From Verrucomicrobiales bacterium (lineage in GTDB: Bacteria; Verrucomicrobiota; Verrucomicrobiia; Verrucomicrobiales; DEV007): DNA of 45,642 bases. This document shows, piece after piece, positions 33,590 through 41,370 of the stretch. The stretch is taken from positions 1-45,642 of the forward strand of contig JAEUHI010000004.1 of the NCBI GenBank assembly GCA_016795385.1, in the 5' to 3' direction. The notes beneath the pieces were generated by a model. That model ran no database searches. It saw only the letters and a list, made by a program, of their open reading frames with translations, and was not told the DNA's origin. Within the stretch, counting starts at the first letter, position 1. The number at the start of each line of letters is the position of its first letter. The translations under genes were made by a program, and so were the position numbers.

Positions 33590-35566
33590 ATGAGCCAATC
33601 CTATTCCTCCGATCCCGACGCGAACGATGCAGGCCAGTCGCGCGGACTTCAGGATTTCTTGCGCTGGTTCCTCCGTCGCTTCTGGATCTTCCTCATCGCG
33701 CTGGTCGGCGGTTATTTCCTCGGTCTCTACCTTTATTCGGTGACGCCTCCGACCTATCAATCCTCCGCCACGATCGAGATCCTGCGGGTGAAGCGTGACG
33801 CCGCCGACATCGCCGAGGAGGAAAAGATCCGCATGACGGGAGCCGCGGAGATGCTCTCGGCCTCCGAGCGGATCCGCCTGCCCCAGATCTACATCGAGGC
33901 GGCGAAGGGCCAGGTCCTCGCCAACCGCGAAAACATTCTCCCCGCCCAGAAGCGTTTCCCCTGGGTGAAGCCGCTCCATTACTCCAGCGAGGAGCTCAGC
34001 CCCGAGGTCCTCGGTGCGATGTTGCGCGGCTGGGTCTCCGTGCGTTGGCGCACCGACACCACCCTGCTGGATCTCACCTCCTCCCACACCGATCCCGCCA
34101 TCGCCCGCGATTCCCTCGCCGCCGTCCTCAGCGCCTACGAACAGCTCAGCGAGAGCCGTGTCGAGGGCTCCTCGGAATACGTCCTCGATTACATCCTCGA
34201 CAGCTCCGCCGAGATCAAGGATCGCCTTCTCAGCCTTGAGAGCACCCTGCAGCTTTATCAGCGTTGCCTCGCCCTGAGCAAGGAGATCGATGAGGCCGAG
34301 CGCCAGGTCGCCGAGATGGAGAAACGTTACCTCCCGAAATGGCCCGCCCTCGTCGAGGCGAAGGAATTGCTCCGCATCCTCGAGACCCGCTTCGTGACCG
34401 AGTTCAACCAGGTCATGACCCTTTCCGAGGAGGAGCGCAAGTTCTGGGAGAGCAGCGCCGTTACGCTCGCCAACGCTTCTCCGGAAGAGCTGAACAAGGC
34501 GAAACGCCAGGTCGTCTCGACGCGATCGAGCGTCCTTGAGCGCGAGCGTGATGCCGAAAAATCCGTCTACGACAATCTCATCCTCCAGCTCAAGGAGGGG
34601 AACGTGACCCGCGGTTTCGCGAGCCGGCAGTTCGAAGTGGTGCAGCCGCCGACCCTCCCGACGATGCCGGTTTCGCCGATCAAGAGCAAGATGCTCATCC
34701 AATTCGCCGGCGGCGGAGCGGCCCTTGGTCTCGGTATCATCCTCCTTCTCGGCTTCCTCGATCCGACGCTCCGCACCGTTTCCGAAGTTGAGCAATTCTG
34801 CGGCATCCCCGTCGTTGCCGGCATGCCCGCTTTCAAAAAGCGCGATACCCGGGCCGGTTCCCTCGAATTGGCGATCGATCCCCAGTCGAAACCTTCCGAG
34901 GCCATCCGCACCTTGCGGGCGGGGCTCACCTTCCTCGGCACCGCGGAGGAGCGCTGCACCTTCCTCATCACCAGTTCCGTGCCCGGCGAAGGCAAGAGCT
35001 GGGTCGCCTCGAATCTCGCCCATTCCTTCGCGCTCCAGGGCGACCGCACCCTGCTCATCGACGCCGACATGCGCCGTCCCGTCCAAGGAGAGGTCTTCGG
35101 TTACGGGCGCGAGCCGAAGGGACTCTCCGACGTCCTTTCCCTCGGCACTCCCCTGAAGGAGGTCATCCTCCGCTCCGAGGTCTCGGAAGATCTTTTCCTC
35201 ATTCCCGCAGGGAGCTGGTCCGCCAACCCCGCCGAGCTCCTTTCCGGCAAGTCGCTGCGACCCCTCCTCGAAAAACTCAGCGAATACTTCGATCGCATCG
35301 TCATCGACTCCGCGCCGCTCGTGCCGGTCAGCGACACCATCCCGATCGCCAAGCTCGTCCAGTCCGTCGTCCTCGTCGCCCGCATGGGGCGCACGCCGAA
35401 GGGCGCGATCAAACGCGCCATCCGCCTCCTCACCGACAACGGTTCGCATCCCGTCGGAGTCGTGGCCAACGGCCTGCCCCGCACCCGCACGATGGGAGCG
35501 CACGGCTATTATTACTCCTATTCCAGCTCCGGCAGCTACTCCGGTTACAGCACGAAGGAGAGCTGA
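33590..35566 (+). CDS. Wzz/BY-kinase (polysaccharide co-polymerase with tyrosine autokinase)
   Basis: A 658-residue inner-membrane protein. Transmembrane segments near residues 27-48 and 368-390 bracket a periplasmic Wzz domain with coiled-coil helices (about 200-330). The cytoplasmic kinase follows: Walker A SSVPGEGKS (about 461-470), Walker A' LLIDADMRRP (about 487-497), Walker B IVIDSAP, and a Tyr-rich tail from residue 639 (GYYYSYSSSGSYSGY) for autophosphorylation. This is the Wzc-type fusion that controls chain length and export. It starts 33 bp after the Wza-like gene, its partner. All expected kinase motifs are present. Confidence 0.95.
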   Translation: MSQSYSSDPDANDAGQSRGLQDFLRWFLRRFWIFLIALVGGYFLGLYLYSVTPPTYQSSATIEILRVKRDAADIAEEEKIRMTGAAEMLSASERIRLPQIYIEAAKGQVLANRENILPAQKRFPWVKPLHYSSEELSPEVLGAMLRGWVSVRWRTDTTLLDLTSSHTDPAIARDSLAAVLSAYEQLSESRVEGSSEYVLDYILDSSAEIKDRLLSLESTLQLYQRCLALSKEIDEAERQVAEMEKRYLPKWPALVEAKELLRILETRFVTEFNQVMTLSEEERKFWESSAVTLANASPEELNKAKRQVVSTRSSVLERERDAEKSVYDNLILQLKEGNVTRGFASRQFEVVQPPTLPTMPVSPIKSKMLIQFAGGGAALGLGIILLLGFLDPTLRTVSEVEQFCGIPVVAGMPAFKKRDTRAGSLELAIDPQSKPSEAIRTLRAGLTFLGTAEERCTFLITSSVPGEGKSWVASNLAHSFALQGDRTLLIDADMRRPVQGEVFGYGREPKGLSDVLSLGTPLKEVILRSEVSEDLFLIPAGSWSANPAELLSGKSLRPLLEKLSEYFDRIVIDSAPLVPVSDTIPIAKLVQSVVLVARMGRTPKGAIKRAIRLLTDNGSHPVGVVANGLPRTRTMGAHGYYYSYSSSGSYSGYSTKES

Positions 35567-35753
35567 TCCCGGCACCCGCGTCGCCCGCGGGGAATGGGTG
35601 GAAAAATTCCATATGGCACCGGATGGGGTGAATGTCAGGATCCATACGTGGAATTGCGTAGGTCGATCGCTTTTGTTTCGCGCGCGGGAGCGAAATGTGC
35701 CAATCTAGGTTTCTTCCCTTTCACCGGGTGACGGGGAAGCCGCTTGTTTTTTC

Positions 35754-37193
35754 ATGAGGTGGACTCTTGATCAACTCCCCCCGACGCGTTGGCTCGTGGC
35801 GCTGGCCCCCTTGGTGGCCGCCTTTTTCTACGTCCCGCTTGCCTTCGGGGGGACCACGCCGGAGAGCGTGCGCGTCCTCGACTGGCTTCTCCTCCACGGA
35901 TTCCTCCTCTGGGTCTGCGTGCTCGTCCTCGAGCGCCGTTTGCCGCGTCTGCCTTTGGCGCTGTGGATCCCGCTCCTCGTGCTCCTGGTGCTCGGTGCCT
36001 TCCAGTGGTGGAATGCCAAGGCGGTCACCGATCAGACCTTTGGTGAGATCCGGCCCATCGAAGGTGCCCTGACCTTTCTCCCCGGCACCATCAGCGCCAA
36101 CGCGACGCGTCCCATCCTGGTGAATCTCGGGGCGCTCGCCCTCGGCGGTCTCGTCTTGCAGGATGCCCTCGCCGGGACGCGCGTGCGATGGCTCCTCTTC
36201 CGCGTCATCGCCCTCGCCGGGTTTGTCATCGCCCTCATCGGCATCTACCAGAAGGCCTCCCACGCCGAGGCCATGCTCTGGAGCGAAGTCCGTCCCTTCG
36301 AAGGCACCAAGTTCTTCGCCGCCTATCGCTACCACGGCAACGCCGCCTCGTTCCTCAATCTCAGTTGGCCGGCCGCGCTCGCCGTCTACCTCCGCAGCCG
36401 GCTCCTCCGGCCGGGGTCCATCGTCGCCTCGCTCGATTTCTGTGTCTTCTTCCTTCTCGCCGCCGCCGTCTTCGTCAATTCCTCCAAGGCCGGACAGATC
36501 CTCGGCCTCGTCGGTGTCGTCCTCGCGGCCTGGCGCTTCCGGGCGGAATTCCTCACCAACGCCGGCACGAACCGCGTCGGCATGCTCGTCCTCGCGCTCT
36601 TCCTCATCGTTCTGGGAGGGGTCTTCGTGATGCCCGGGCTTCTCAACGTGATCGCGAACTGGAATGCCTTCGCCGAAAACCCCGGCAGTCTCACGGGTCG
36701 TCTCCTCGCCTACGGCGCGAGCATGGGAGCCATCGCCGATCACGGGCTCTGGGGCACGGGTGCCGGCACCTTCCGTTTCATCTTTCCCTACTACACCCTC
36801 GAGCTCGAGGATCGCATCGTCGGTTACTGGCACTACGCCCACAGCGATTGGATCCAGACCATCATCGAGTGGGGCTGGTTCGGCTTCCTTGCCTGGGCGA
36901 CGGTCATCGGAGGGGCGTTTGTCAGGCTCTGGAAACGCTGCCGCGACGCCTCCCGCAAGGAGCGCACCGAGCTTTCCTGCAGCGTCGCCCTGCTCGCGCT
37001 CTTTCTCGTCTTGCTGCACGCCGTCGCGGATTTCCCGCTGCAGATCCCGTCGCTCCAGTGGCTCTTCGTGTTTTACCTCGCCCTCGGCTGGAGTCGGCCG
37101 CACGTGCATCACGGCCATGGTCATCACGAGCACCACGAGCATGACCACCACGATCCCGGGGACCACCACGACCCCCGCGGGCTTCACGCCTGA
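35754..37193 (+). CDS. O-antigen ligase/polymerase (Wzy-like) membrane protein with His-rich tail
   Basis: A 479-residue protein with about ten predicted membrane segments. A large periplasmic loop contains YHGNAASFLNLSWP and the Wzy_C-type region LWGTGAGTFRFIFPYYT...HYAHSDWIQTIIEWGWFG, whose HSDWIQ segment is typical of O-antigen polymerases and ligases. It probably polymerises EPS repeat units in the periplasm. The last 30 residues are very rich in His and Asp (HVHHGHGHHEHHEHDHHD), unusual for the family and suggestive of metal binding. The 187-bp gap after the kinase gene implies its own promoter, though none is obvious. The 3' end overlaps the convergent exosortase gene by 10 bp. Confidence 0.88.
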   Translation: MRWTLDQLPPTRWLVALAPLVAAFFYVPLAFGGTTPESVRVLDWLLLHGFLLWVCVLVLERRLPRLPLALWIPLLVLLVLGAFQWWNAKAVTDQTFGEIRPIEGALTFLPGTISANATRPILVNLGALALGGLVLQDALAGTRVRWLLFRVIALAGFVIALIGIYQKASHAEAMLWSEVRPFEGTKFFAAYRYHGNAASFLNLSWPAALAVYLRSRLLRPGSIVASLDFCVFFLLAAAVFVNSSKAGQILGLVGVVLAAWRFRAEFLTNAGTNRVGMLVLALFLIVLGGVFVMPGLLNVIANWNAFAENPGSLTGRLLAYGASMGAIADHGLWGTGAGTFRFIFPYYTLELEDRIVGYWHYAHSDWIQTIIEWGWFGFLAWATVIGGAFVRLWKRCRDASRKERTELSCSVALLALFLVLLHAVADFPLQIPSLQWLFVFYLALGWSRPHVHHGHGHHEHHEHDHHDPGDHHDPRGLHA

Positions 37194-38122
37194 GCGCGGC
37201 GCTTCTTCATTCCTTCATCGATCCGGGCGAGGAGCCAGCCCGTCCCCGCGATGAGGAGAAAGGTGATCGTCAGCGTCACGTATCCCGTCATGTCGTGGAC
37301 TTTGTCGAGATCCGAGTCCGGATGGGCCACCGCGTGGCGCACCAGGTAGATCACCCGGCATCCATTCATGAGGAAAGCGAAACCCAGCCCCGAGGCCAGG
37401 AGGAGGAGGCGCGAGACGAGAGGGAGGCGGAGGAATTCACCGAGGGCGAAACCCGCGAAAATCCCGCTCTGGAAGGATCGGATGCCGCTGCATCCATCAC
37501 TCACCTGCAGCGGGATGCCGTTGGCGAAAATCGTCTCGCCCTGGCTGATGAGCGGCAGCCCCATCATCCGGTTCACGAAGAGGGCGAATTCCATCACTCC
37601 CTCCGTCAGCCAGTGGATGAGGACGAATTCCCATCGCATCGGCAGCGGCACCACCAGCAGGACAACCAGGGCACAGCCCCAGTAGGCGCTGATCGAGCGG
37701 CCTTGCAGCCGGTAGAGCAAAAAGGCCGTCAGCGCCAGCACCGTGAAGCCGTGCAGGATCAGCGGCGGACGCCAGCTCGAGTCCGCCCACTGCGTCATCC
37801 GCAGCAGCGTGATCACCACGATCGAGGTCAGCACCACCGCCATCACCGGCAGCGAGACGGCGAGGCGGCGGAGCCGTTCCTCCAGCGTCGCCTCGTCGAG
37901 TCCGACCTCGCGCCAGCGGGCCAGGAAAAACACCGGCACCAGCACCAGCGAGAGCCAGCCGTAGTCGTAGTAGGTGCCGTCCGACCAGATCGGGATCAGC
38001 GAGAGCGCCAATTGCCCGTAGATCACCGCGAGAAAGGCCCAAAAGGCGAAAGCCCTAGTCCCGGCGAGGGATTGCCAGGAGCCGCGCGTTTCGGGGCTGG
38101 CGGGGGATGGGGAGGACTTCAT
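37184..38122 (-). CDS. Exosortase (PEP-CTERM sorting transpeptidase-like enzyme)
   Basis: A 312-residue polytopic membrane protein of the exosortase/archaeosortase family. The catalytic set is complete: Cys211 in SDGCSGIRSF, Arg256 in MNGCRVIYLVR and His276 in DKVHDMTGY. It should cut PEP-CTERM tails and join or release the protein at the envelope. The likely substrates here are the giant PATR protein and the protein encoded at 40012-40923. It is the last gene of a minus-strand operon with the helical-repeat and PEP-CTERM genes, 33 bp after the former. No EpsI domain is fused and no EpsI gene is in the window. Confidence 0.94.
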   Translation of the reverse strand: MKSSPSPASPETRGSWQSLAGTRAFAFWAFLAVIYGQLALSLIPIWSDGTYYDYGWLSLVLVPVFFLARWREVGLDEATLEERLRRLAVSLPVMAVVLTSIVVITLLRMTQWADSSWRPPLILHGFTVLALTAFLLYRLQGRSISAYWGCALVVLLVVPLPMRWEFVLIHWLTEGVMEFALFVNRMMGLPLISQGETIFANGIPLQVSDGCSGIRSFQSGIFAGFALGEFLRLPLVSRLLLLASGLGFAFLMNGCRVIYLVRHAVAHPDSDLDKVHDMTGYVTLTITFLLIAGTGWLLARIDEGMKKRRAQA

Positions 38123-38155
38123 CGCTTCGGCTTCGGCCGCAGGCGCGGACCGGCC

Positions 38156-39973
38156 TCAGTATCCGCCCGAAAGGGCACGGTCATCAAGTCCGAATCGATC
38201 ATCGATCGCCTCGTCGATCGCCGCGGTGAAAAACTCCCGCTCCGCTTTCATCAGCTTGTCCCAGCGTACCGTCTTCGAGAGTTCCCGCGATTTTTCCGTC
38301 TCGCCGAGGCGGGCGAGGGCGAGGGCGACGAGGGCCCGGTCCGTCGGAGCGGTCTCCGCTTCACCCGCTTCGATCCGCTCCCGCAAAGGAGCGAGGGCCT
38401 CGAGCGCCTTTTCGTCGCGTCCCGCGCGGAGATGGGCGAAGGCGAGGGTCGACCGCAGCGCGATCACCGAGGGGAATTGCGCGGCGTATTCCTCGAGCTT
38501 TTTCACCCGCGATTCATCCGCCTGACGTTCGAGCAGCTCCAGCCAGACGACATTGTTCAGGACCTGCGGGTTCTCCGGCTCGGCGGCGAGGAGGCCTTCG
38601 CTGATCTGGAGAAGATCGCCGTTGCGATCCTTCTGCGCGAGGGCCGGGTAAAGAAAGGCCACATCCGCGGCCGGGATCTGGAGGGAAGAGGGACGTTTCA
38701 ACGCCTCGGCGAGGGCTTCATCCCTCAAGTCCGTCTTGCCTCCGAGGGCGGCGAGCTGCGCGAAGCGGAGGAGACCGCCGCGGCCCGTCACCAGCTCGGC
38801 CTGACGCGAGGCCCGGGCCCAGTTCTGGTTCGCCTCCTTCGTTTTGCCGAGACGACCCTGGATCATCGCCCGGAGGCTGTGCAGGACGACGGGATCCGTG
38901 CCATGCGGGGCGCGGTCGAGGAGGGAAAGGGCGCGGTCCCAGCGGTTTTCGAGGATCAGGGCCTGGGTCACCACCGGCAGCATCTCCGGGTTCTCCAAGG
39001 CGATCGCGCGCGGCACGTTTTCGAGGAAACGTTTCGATTCACCGAGACCGAGGAGCCACTTTCCGAGCACCTCAGGCTCCGTCGCGAACCACCGGTCCAT
39101 CGAGAGGGAAAGGATTTCTTCACGCCGGTCCGGCGCTGCCGCCAGCTCCAGTTCATCCGCGATCAGCCAGGCCTCCACCGGCACCTTCGCGCCCTCCGCC
39201 GAGAGGACGTCGAGCCGCTTCCTCGCGTCGGCGAAATGATAGAGCTCCCGTTCCGCCATCGGGATGCGCGCCAGCAGTCCGAAGGCCTGCAATGACACCT
39301 CTGGCGTCCCCTGGCCGTGGAACAGCTCCCCGATGATCCGCTGCGCTTCACTCCGCGCCACATTGCCCTCCGTCGGCGTCCTCGTCAGGGCATCGGCGGC
39401 GAGGAGGAGATCCCCCGGTTCGTTCCGTTTCAGGCGGAGGCGGTCGAGCAGCGAGAGCGCGCCTGTCGGATGATTCCGGGCGAGGAAGAACCGGGCGCCC
39501 AGCTCCATCGCTTCGGGCGTTTCCCGTTCGCTTGTCTGGAGCCGGGTGAACATCGAAGCCACCGCGACGAGGTCTCCTGCCTGCAGCGCCGACTCGATCG
39601 CCGCGAGGCGGTCCGCCGTCGTGGCCCGGGGATGCTCGAAGAGGGATTTGCCTACGGCCACCGCCTCGCCCGACTTGCCACCGACGAGCACCTCGAAGAG
39701 CTGCCGCAGCGCGCCGACTTCTCCGGGATGGAGTTTCCAAGCCTCGTGCGCCGTCCGCTGCGCCTCCCGCCAGTCACGTCGTTCCGCCGCCCAGCGCGAT
39801 TTTTCCAACAGGACGTCGGCTTTCTTCATGCCGACGCGATATTCGATCGCGTCACGCTTCAGCCACAGCAGGGCCGCCAAGGCCGCCATCGCGGTCACCA
39901 TGCCGGGCATGAGGAGACGGCGCTTCCGGCATCGGAAGATCCTTCTCATCAGCGTGTTCCGGACGTAGGGCAT
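38156..39973 (-). CDS. Membrane-anchored TPR-like protein next to exosortase
   Basis: A protein of about 605 residues if it begins at the ATG at 39973; an ATG at 39949 is almost as good. A basic N-terminus (RRIFRCRKRR) and one membrane helix (MVTAMAALAALLWL) precede helical repeats such as RDWREAQRTAHEAWKLHPGEVGALRQLFEVL and NRWDRALSLLDRAPHGTDPVVLHSLRAMIQGRLGKTKEA. The layout is like the protein at 25765-27480. It sits between the PEP-CTERM and exosortase genes with gaps of 38 and 33 bp, so it is in the same operon and may present substrates to the exosortase or link sorting to EPS. The open frame continues upstream into the neighbouring gene and is not coding there. Confidence 0.82.
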   Translation of the reverse strand: MPYVRNTLMRRIFRCRKRRLLMPGMVTAMAALAALLWLKRDAIEYRVGMKKADVLLEKSRWAAERRDWREAQRTAHEAWKLHPGEVGALRQLFEVLVGGKSGEAVAVGKSLFEHPRATTADRLAAIESALQAGDLVAVASMFTRLQTSERETPEAMELGARFFLARNHPTGALSLLDRLRLKRNEPGDLLLAADALTRTPTEGNVARSEAQRIIGELFHGQGTPEVSLQAFGLLARIPMAERELYHFADARKRLDVLSAEGAKVPVEAWLIADELELAAAPDRREEILSLSMDRWFATEPEVLGKWLLGLGESKRFLENVPRAIALENPEMLPVVTQALILENRWDRALSLLDRAPHGTDPVVLHSLRAMIQGRLGKTKEANQNWARASRQAELVTGRGGLLRFAQLAALGGKTDLRDEALAEALKRPSSLQIPAADVAFLYPALAQKDRNGDLLQISEGLLAAEPENPQVLNNVVWLELLERQADESRVKKLEEYAAQFPSVIALRSTLAFAHLRAGRDEKALEALAPLRERIEAGEAETAPTDRALVALALARLGETEKSRELSKTVRWDKLMKAEREFFTAAIDEAIDDRFGLDDRALSGGY

Positions 39974-40011
39974 GGGTCTCGGGAAAACAGGATCGGCCGG
40001 GTTGGCGGGGT

Positions 40012-40923
40012 TCAGGCGTGGGCCTCGCGTCGCGTCCGCCGGCGCCAGTAGAGGAATCCGCCGCCGCCGAGGAGCAGGGCGAGAGGGATGATCGTGGTCG
40101 GTTCCGGCACCGCGCGCAGTTCGCCGATCGCCGTCGAGTTCAATCCGCCGTTCAGCACCCCGATCGTTTCGTTGTTGCTCTCGCTGTTGCCGAAGGAGAT
40201 GTCCGTGCCCGTCCCCGTGTTCGCGAAAGAACGGTTGTTGCCGAGATTTCCGTCGAAGCCTCCTCCCGGACCCGTGTGGAGGGTTTGGAACGTGCCGTTC
40301 GTCTGCGCCTGGGTCGTGATGTAGTCGGTGATCACCCCGCCCGAATAGGGGTTGTTGCTGTCGAGGTAGGCCACCGCCGAGACGAAGTTCGAAACATCCG
40401 TCGTGTTCATCGGCTGCGCCGACGAGACCCACACCGCCCCGAAATCACGTTCGAGATTGAACGGGTTCGTGTTTCCCGAGATCCCGTTGCCGCCCACGAG
40501 GGAGAAATTCCACAGGGTTGCGTCCGTGGAGAGGGGATTGGGATTGTAGGTGAAGTCCGGGTCCACGTCCGTGCCGCCCACCACGATGAGCGTTCCCGCC
40601 TTGATGATGTCGGAGGTCGAGGTGAAGTAGGAAAAGGTATTGATGATTTCCGTCGAATTGAAGCGCGACATCGTCTGGATCGCGTTTCCGCTCGTCGTGG
40701 AGTTCCCGAACCAGAACGAATCCAGTTGGCCGAGCGTGAGGTCGCTCGTGACGAGGAATTCCACCCATTCCCGCCGCGATTGGCTCGACTGAAAGATCTC
40801 ATTGATGATGAGCGAAGCCGAGATCCGCGGACCCGGCACCATCATTCCAAGGCCCAGCGCCGCCAAAACCACACGACTCCCCCGGCGGCGGAGGGGTTCA
40901 AAGGGGCTGTGGAAAAGGGCCAT
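40012..40923 (-). CDS. PEP-CTERM sorted protein, lamin-tail-like domain
   Basis: A 303-residue exported protein. The N-terminus has a basic region and a hydrophobic signal (VVLAALGLGMMVPGPRISA). The mature part opens SLIINEIFQSSQSRREWVEFLVTSD, similar to the first strands of lamin-tail-type domains. The rest is a Gly/Asn/Ser/Thr-rich beta sheet region. The end is a standard PEP-CTERM signal (VPEPTTIIPLALLLGGGGFLYWRRRTRR). It is the first gene of the operon carrying the exosortase, which is therefore its probable sorting enzyme. No enzymatic motif was seen. Confidence 0.9.
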   Translation of the reverse strand: MALFHSPFEPLRRRGSRVVLAALGLGMMVPGPRISASLIINEIFQSSQSRREWVEFLVTSDLTLGQLDSFWFGNSTTSGNAIQTMSRFNSTEIINTFSYFTSTSDIIKAGTLIVVGGTDVDPDFTYNPNPLSTDATLWNFSLVGGNGISGNTNPFNLERDFGAVWVSSAQPMNTTDVSNFVSAVAYLDSNNPYSGGVITDYITTQAQTNGTFQTLHTGPGGGFDGNLGNNRSFANTGTGTDISFGNSESNNETIGVLNGGLNSTAIGELRAVPEPTTIIPLALLLGGGGFLYWRRRTRREAHA

Positions 40924-41057
40924 TTGGAAAGAATGTCGAATAAATTTACCAAATTTGCAATAAAAACCATAATTAGTAAATATAAATTATTTGAAAACGG
41001 AAGTTTTTCGGATGGCTTGTCCCCCGGTCCGCGGTCAGCGCAAGCGTAACGGCGTAG

Positions 41058-41076
41058 GGCGGAATGGCATTCCGCC
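41058..41076. repeat. Hairpin GGCGGAATG-G-CATTCCGCC
   Basis: A perfect 9-bp inverted repeat around a single central G between divergent genes. No T-run follows, so it is more like a dispersed palindrome than a terminator. Confidence 0.6.
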
Positions 41077-41111
41077 GGGGGAGGGGGCGACGTCGTCGTC
41101 GCGGTGCCCGA

Positions 41112-41286
41112 TCGAAAAAAGCTTCAACGCGAAGGCCCGGTGAATCCAAAGAAAGGCATTCGTTCCATTCGTTTCACGCGTGGTTCCGATTTTCTCAAAG
41201 CGAATGGAAACGAATGGAAACGAATGGAAGCGAATGTGGGCGAATGGCGTGCTCATCGAATCCATGGCTTTCATCGCACGCCGACC
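41112..41286. repeat. Upstream repeat cassette, copy 1
   Basis: About 175 bp, nearly identical to 43901-44065. It starts TCGAAAAAAGCTTCAACGCG and contains ATTCGTTCCATTCGTTTC, which can pair with the following direct units of 10 bp (GAATGGAAAC and variants, five units here against four in copy 2). It ends at the phrase CATCGCACGCCGACC. Confidence 0.85.
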
Positions 41287-41347
41287 TCCGACCTCCGACC
41301 TCCGACCGCCGACCGCCGACCGCCGACCGCCGACCTCCGACCTCCGA
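41281..41347 (-). repeat. Heptamer array CCGACCK (9 copies)
   Basis: Nine full 7-bp units plus CCGA: three CCGACCT, four CCGACCG and two CCGACCT. On the minus strand the unit is GTCGGMG. Copy 2 of the cassette has a single unit at the same place. Confidence 0.95.
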
Positions 41348-41370
41348 GCGACTAAAGTCGTCGACGACTT
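41340..41370. repeat. 31-bp element with palindrome CGACTAAAGTCG, copy 1
   Basis: Matches 44139-44169 at 30 of 31 positions. It contains the 12-mer CGACTAAAGTCG (41349-41360), related to the cores at 2341-2399 and 5552-5616. It overlaps the proposed TTG start of the glycosyltransferase gene. Confidence 0.85.

Larger units (their letters stand above)
40924..41368. other. Intergenic region: AT-rich promoter area, hairpin and repeat cassette
   Basis: Positions of about 40929-41011 are strikingly AT-rich compared with the rest of the window and probably hold the promoter of the minus-strand PEP-CTERM operon, though no clear boxes stand out. A hairpin is at 41058-41076. From 41112 onward the repeat cassette and a heptamer array described separately lead into the glycosyltransferase gene. 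No credible gene lies inside. Confidence 0.6.

Noticed and set aside
41281..41347. Diversity-generating retroelement variable region
   Set aside because: No reverse transcriptase or template repeat is present and variation is not adenine-specific.
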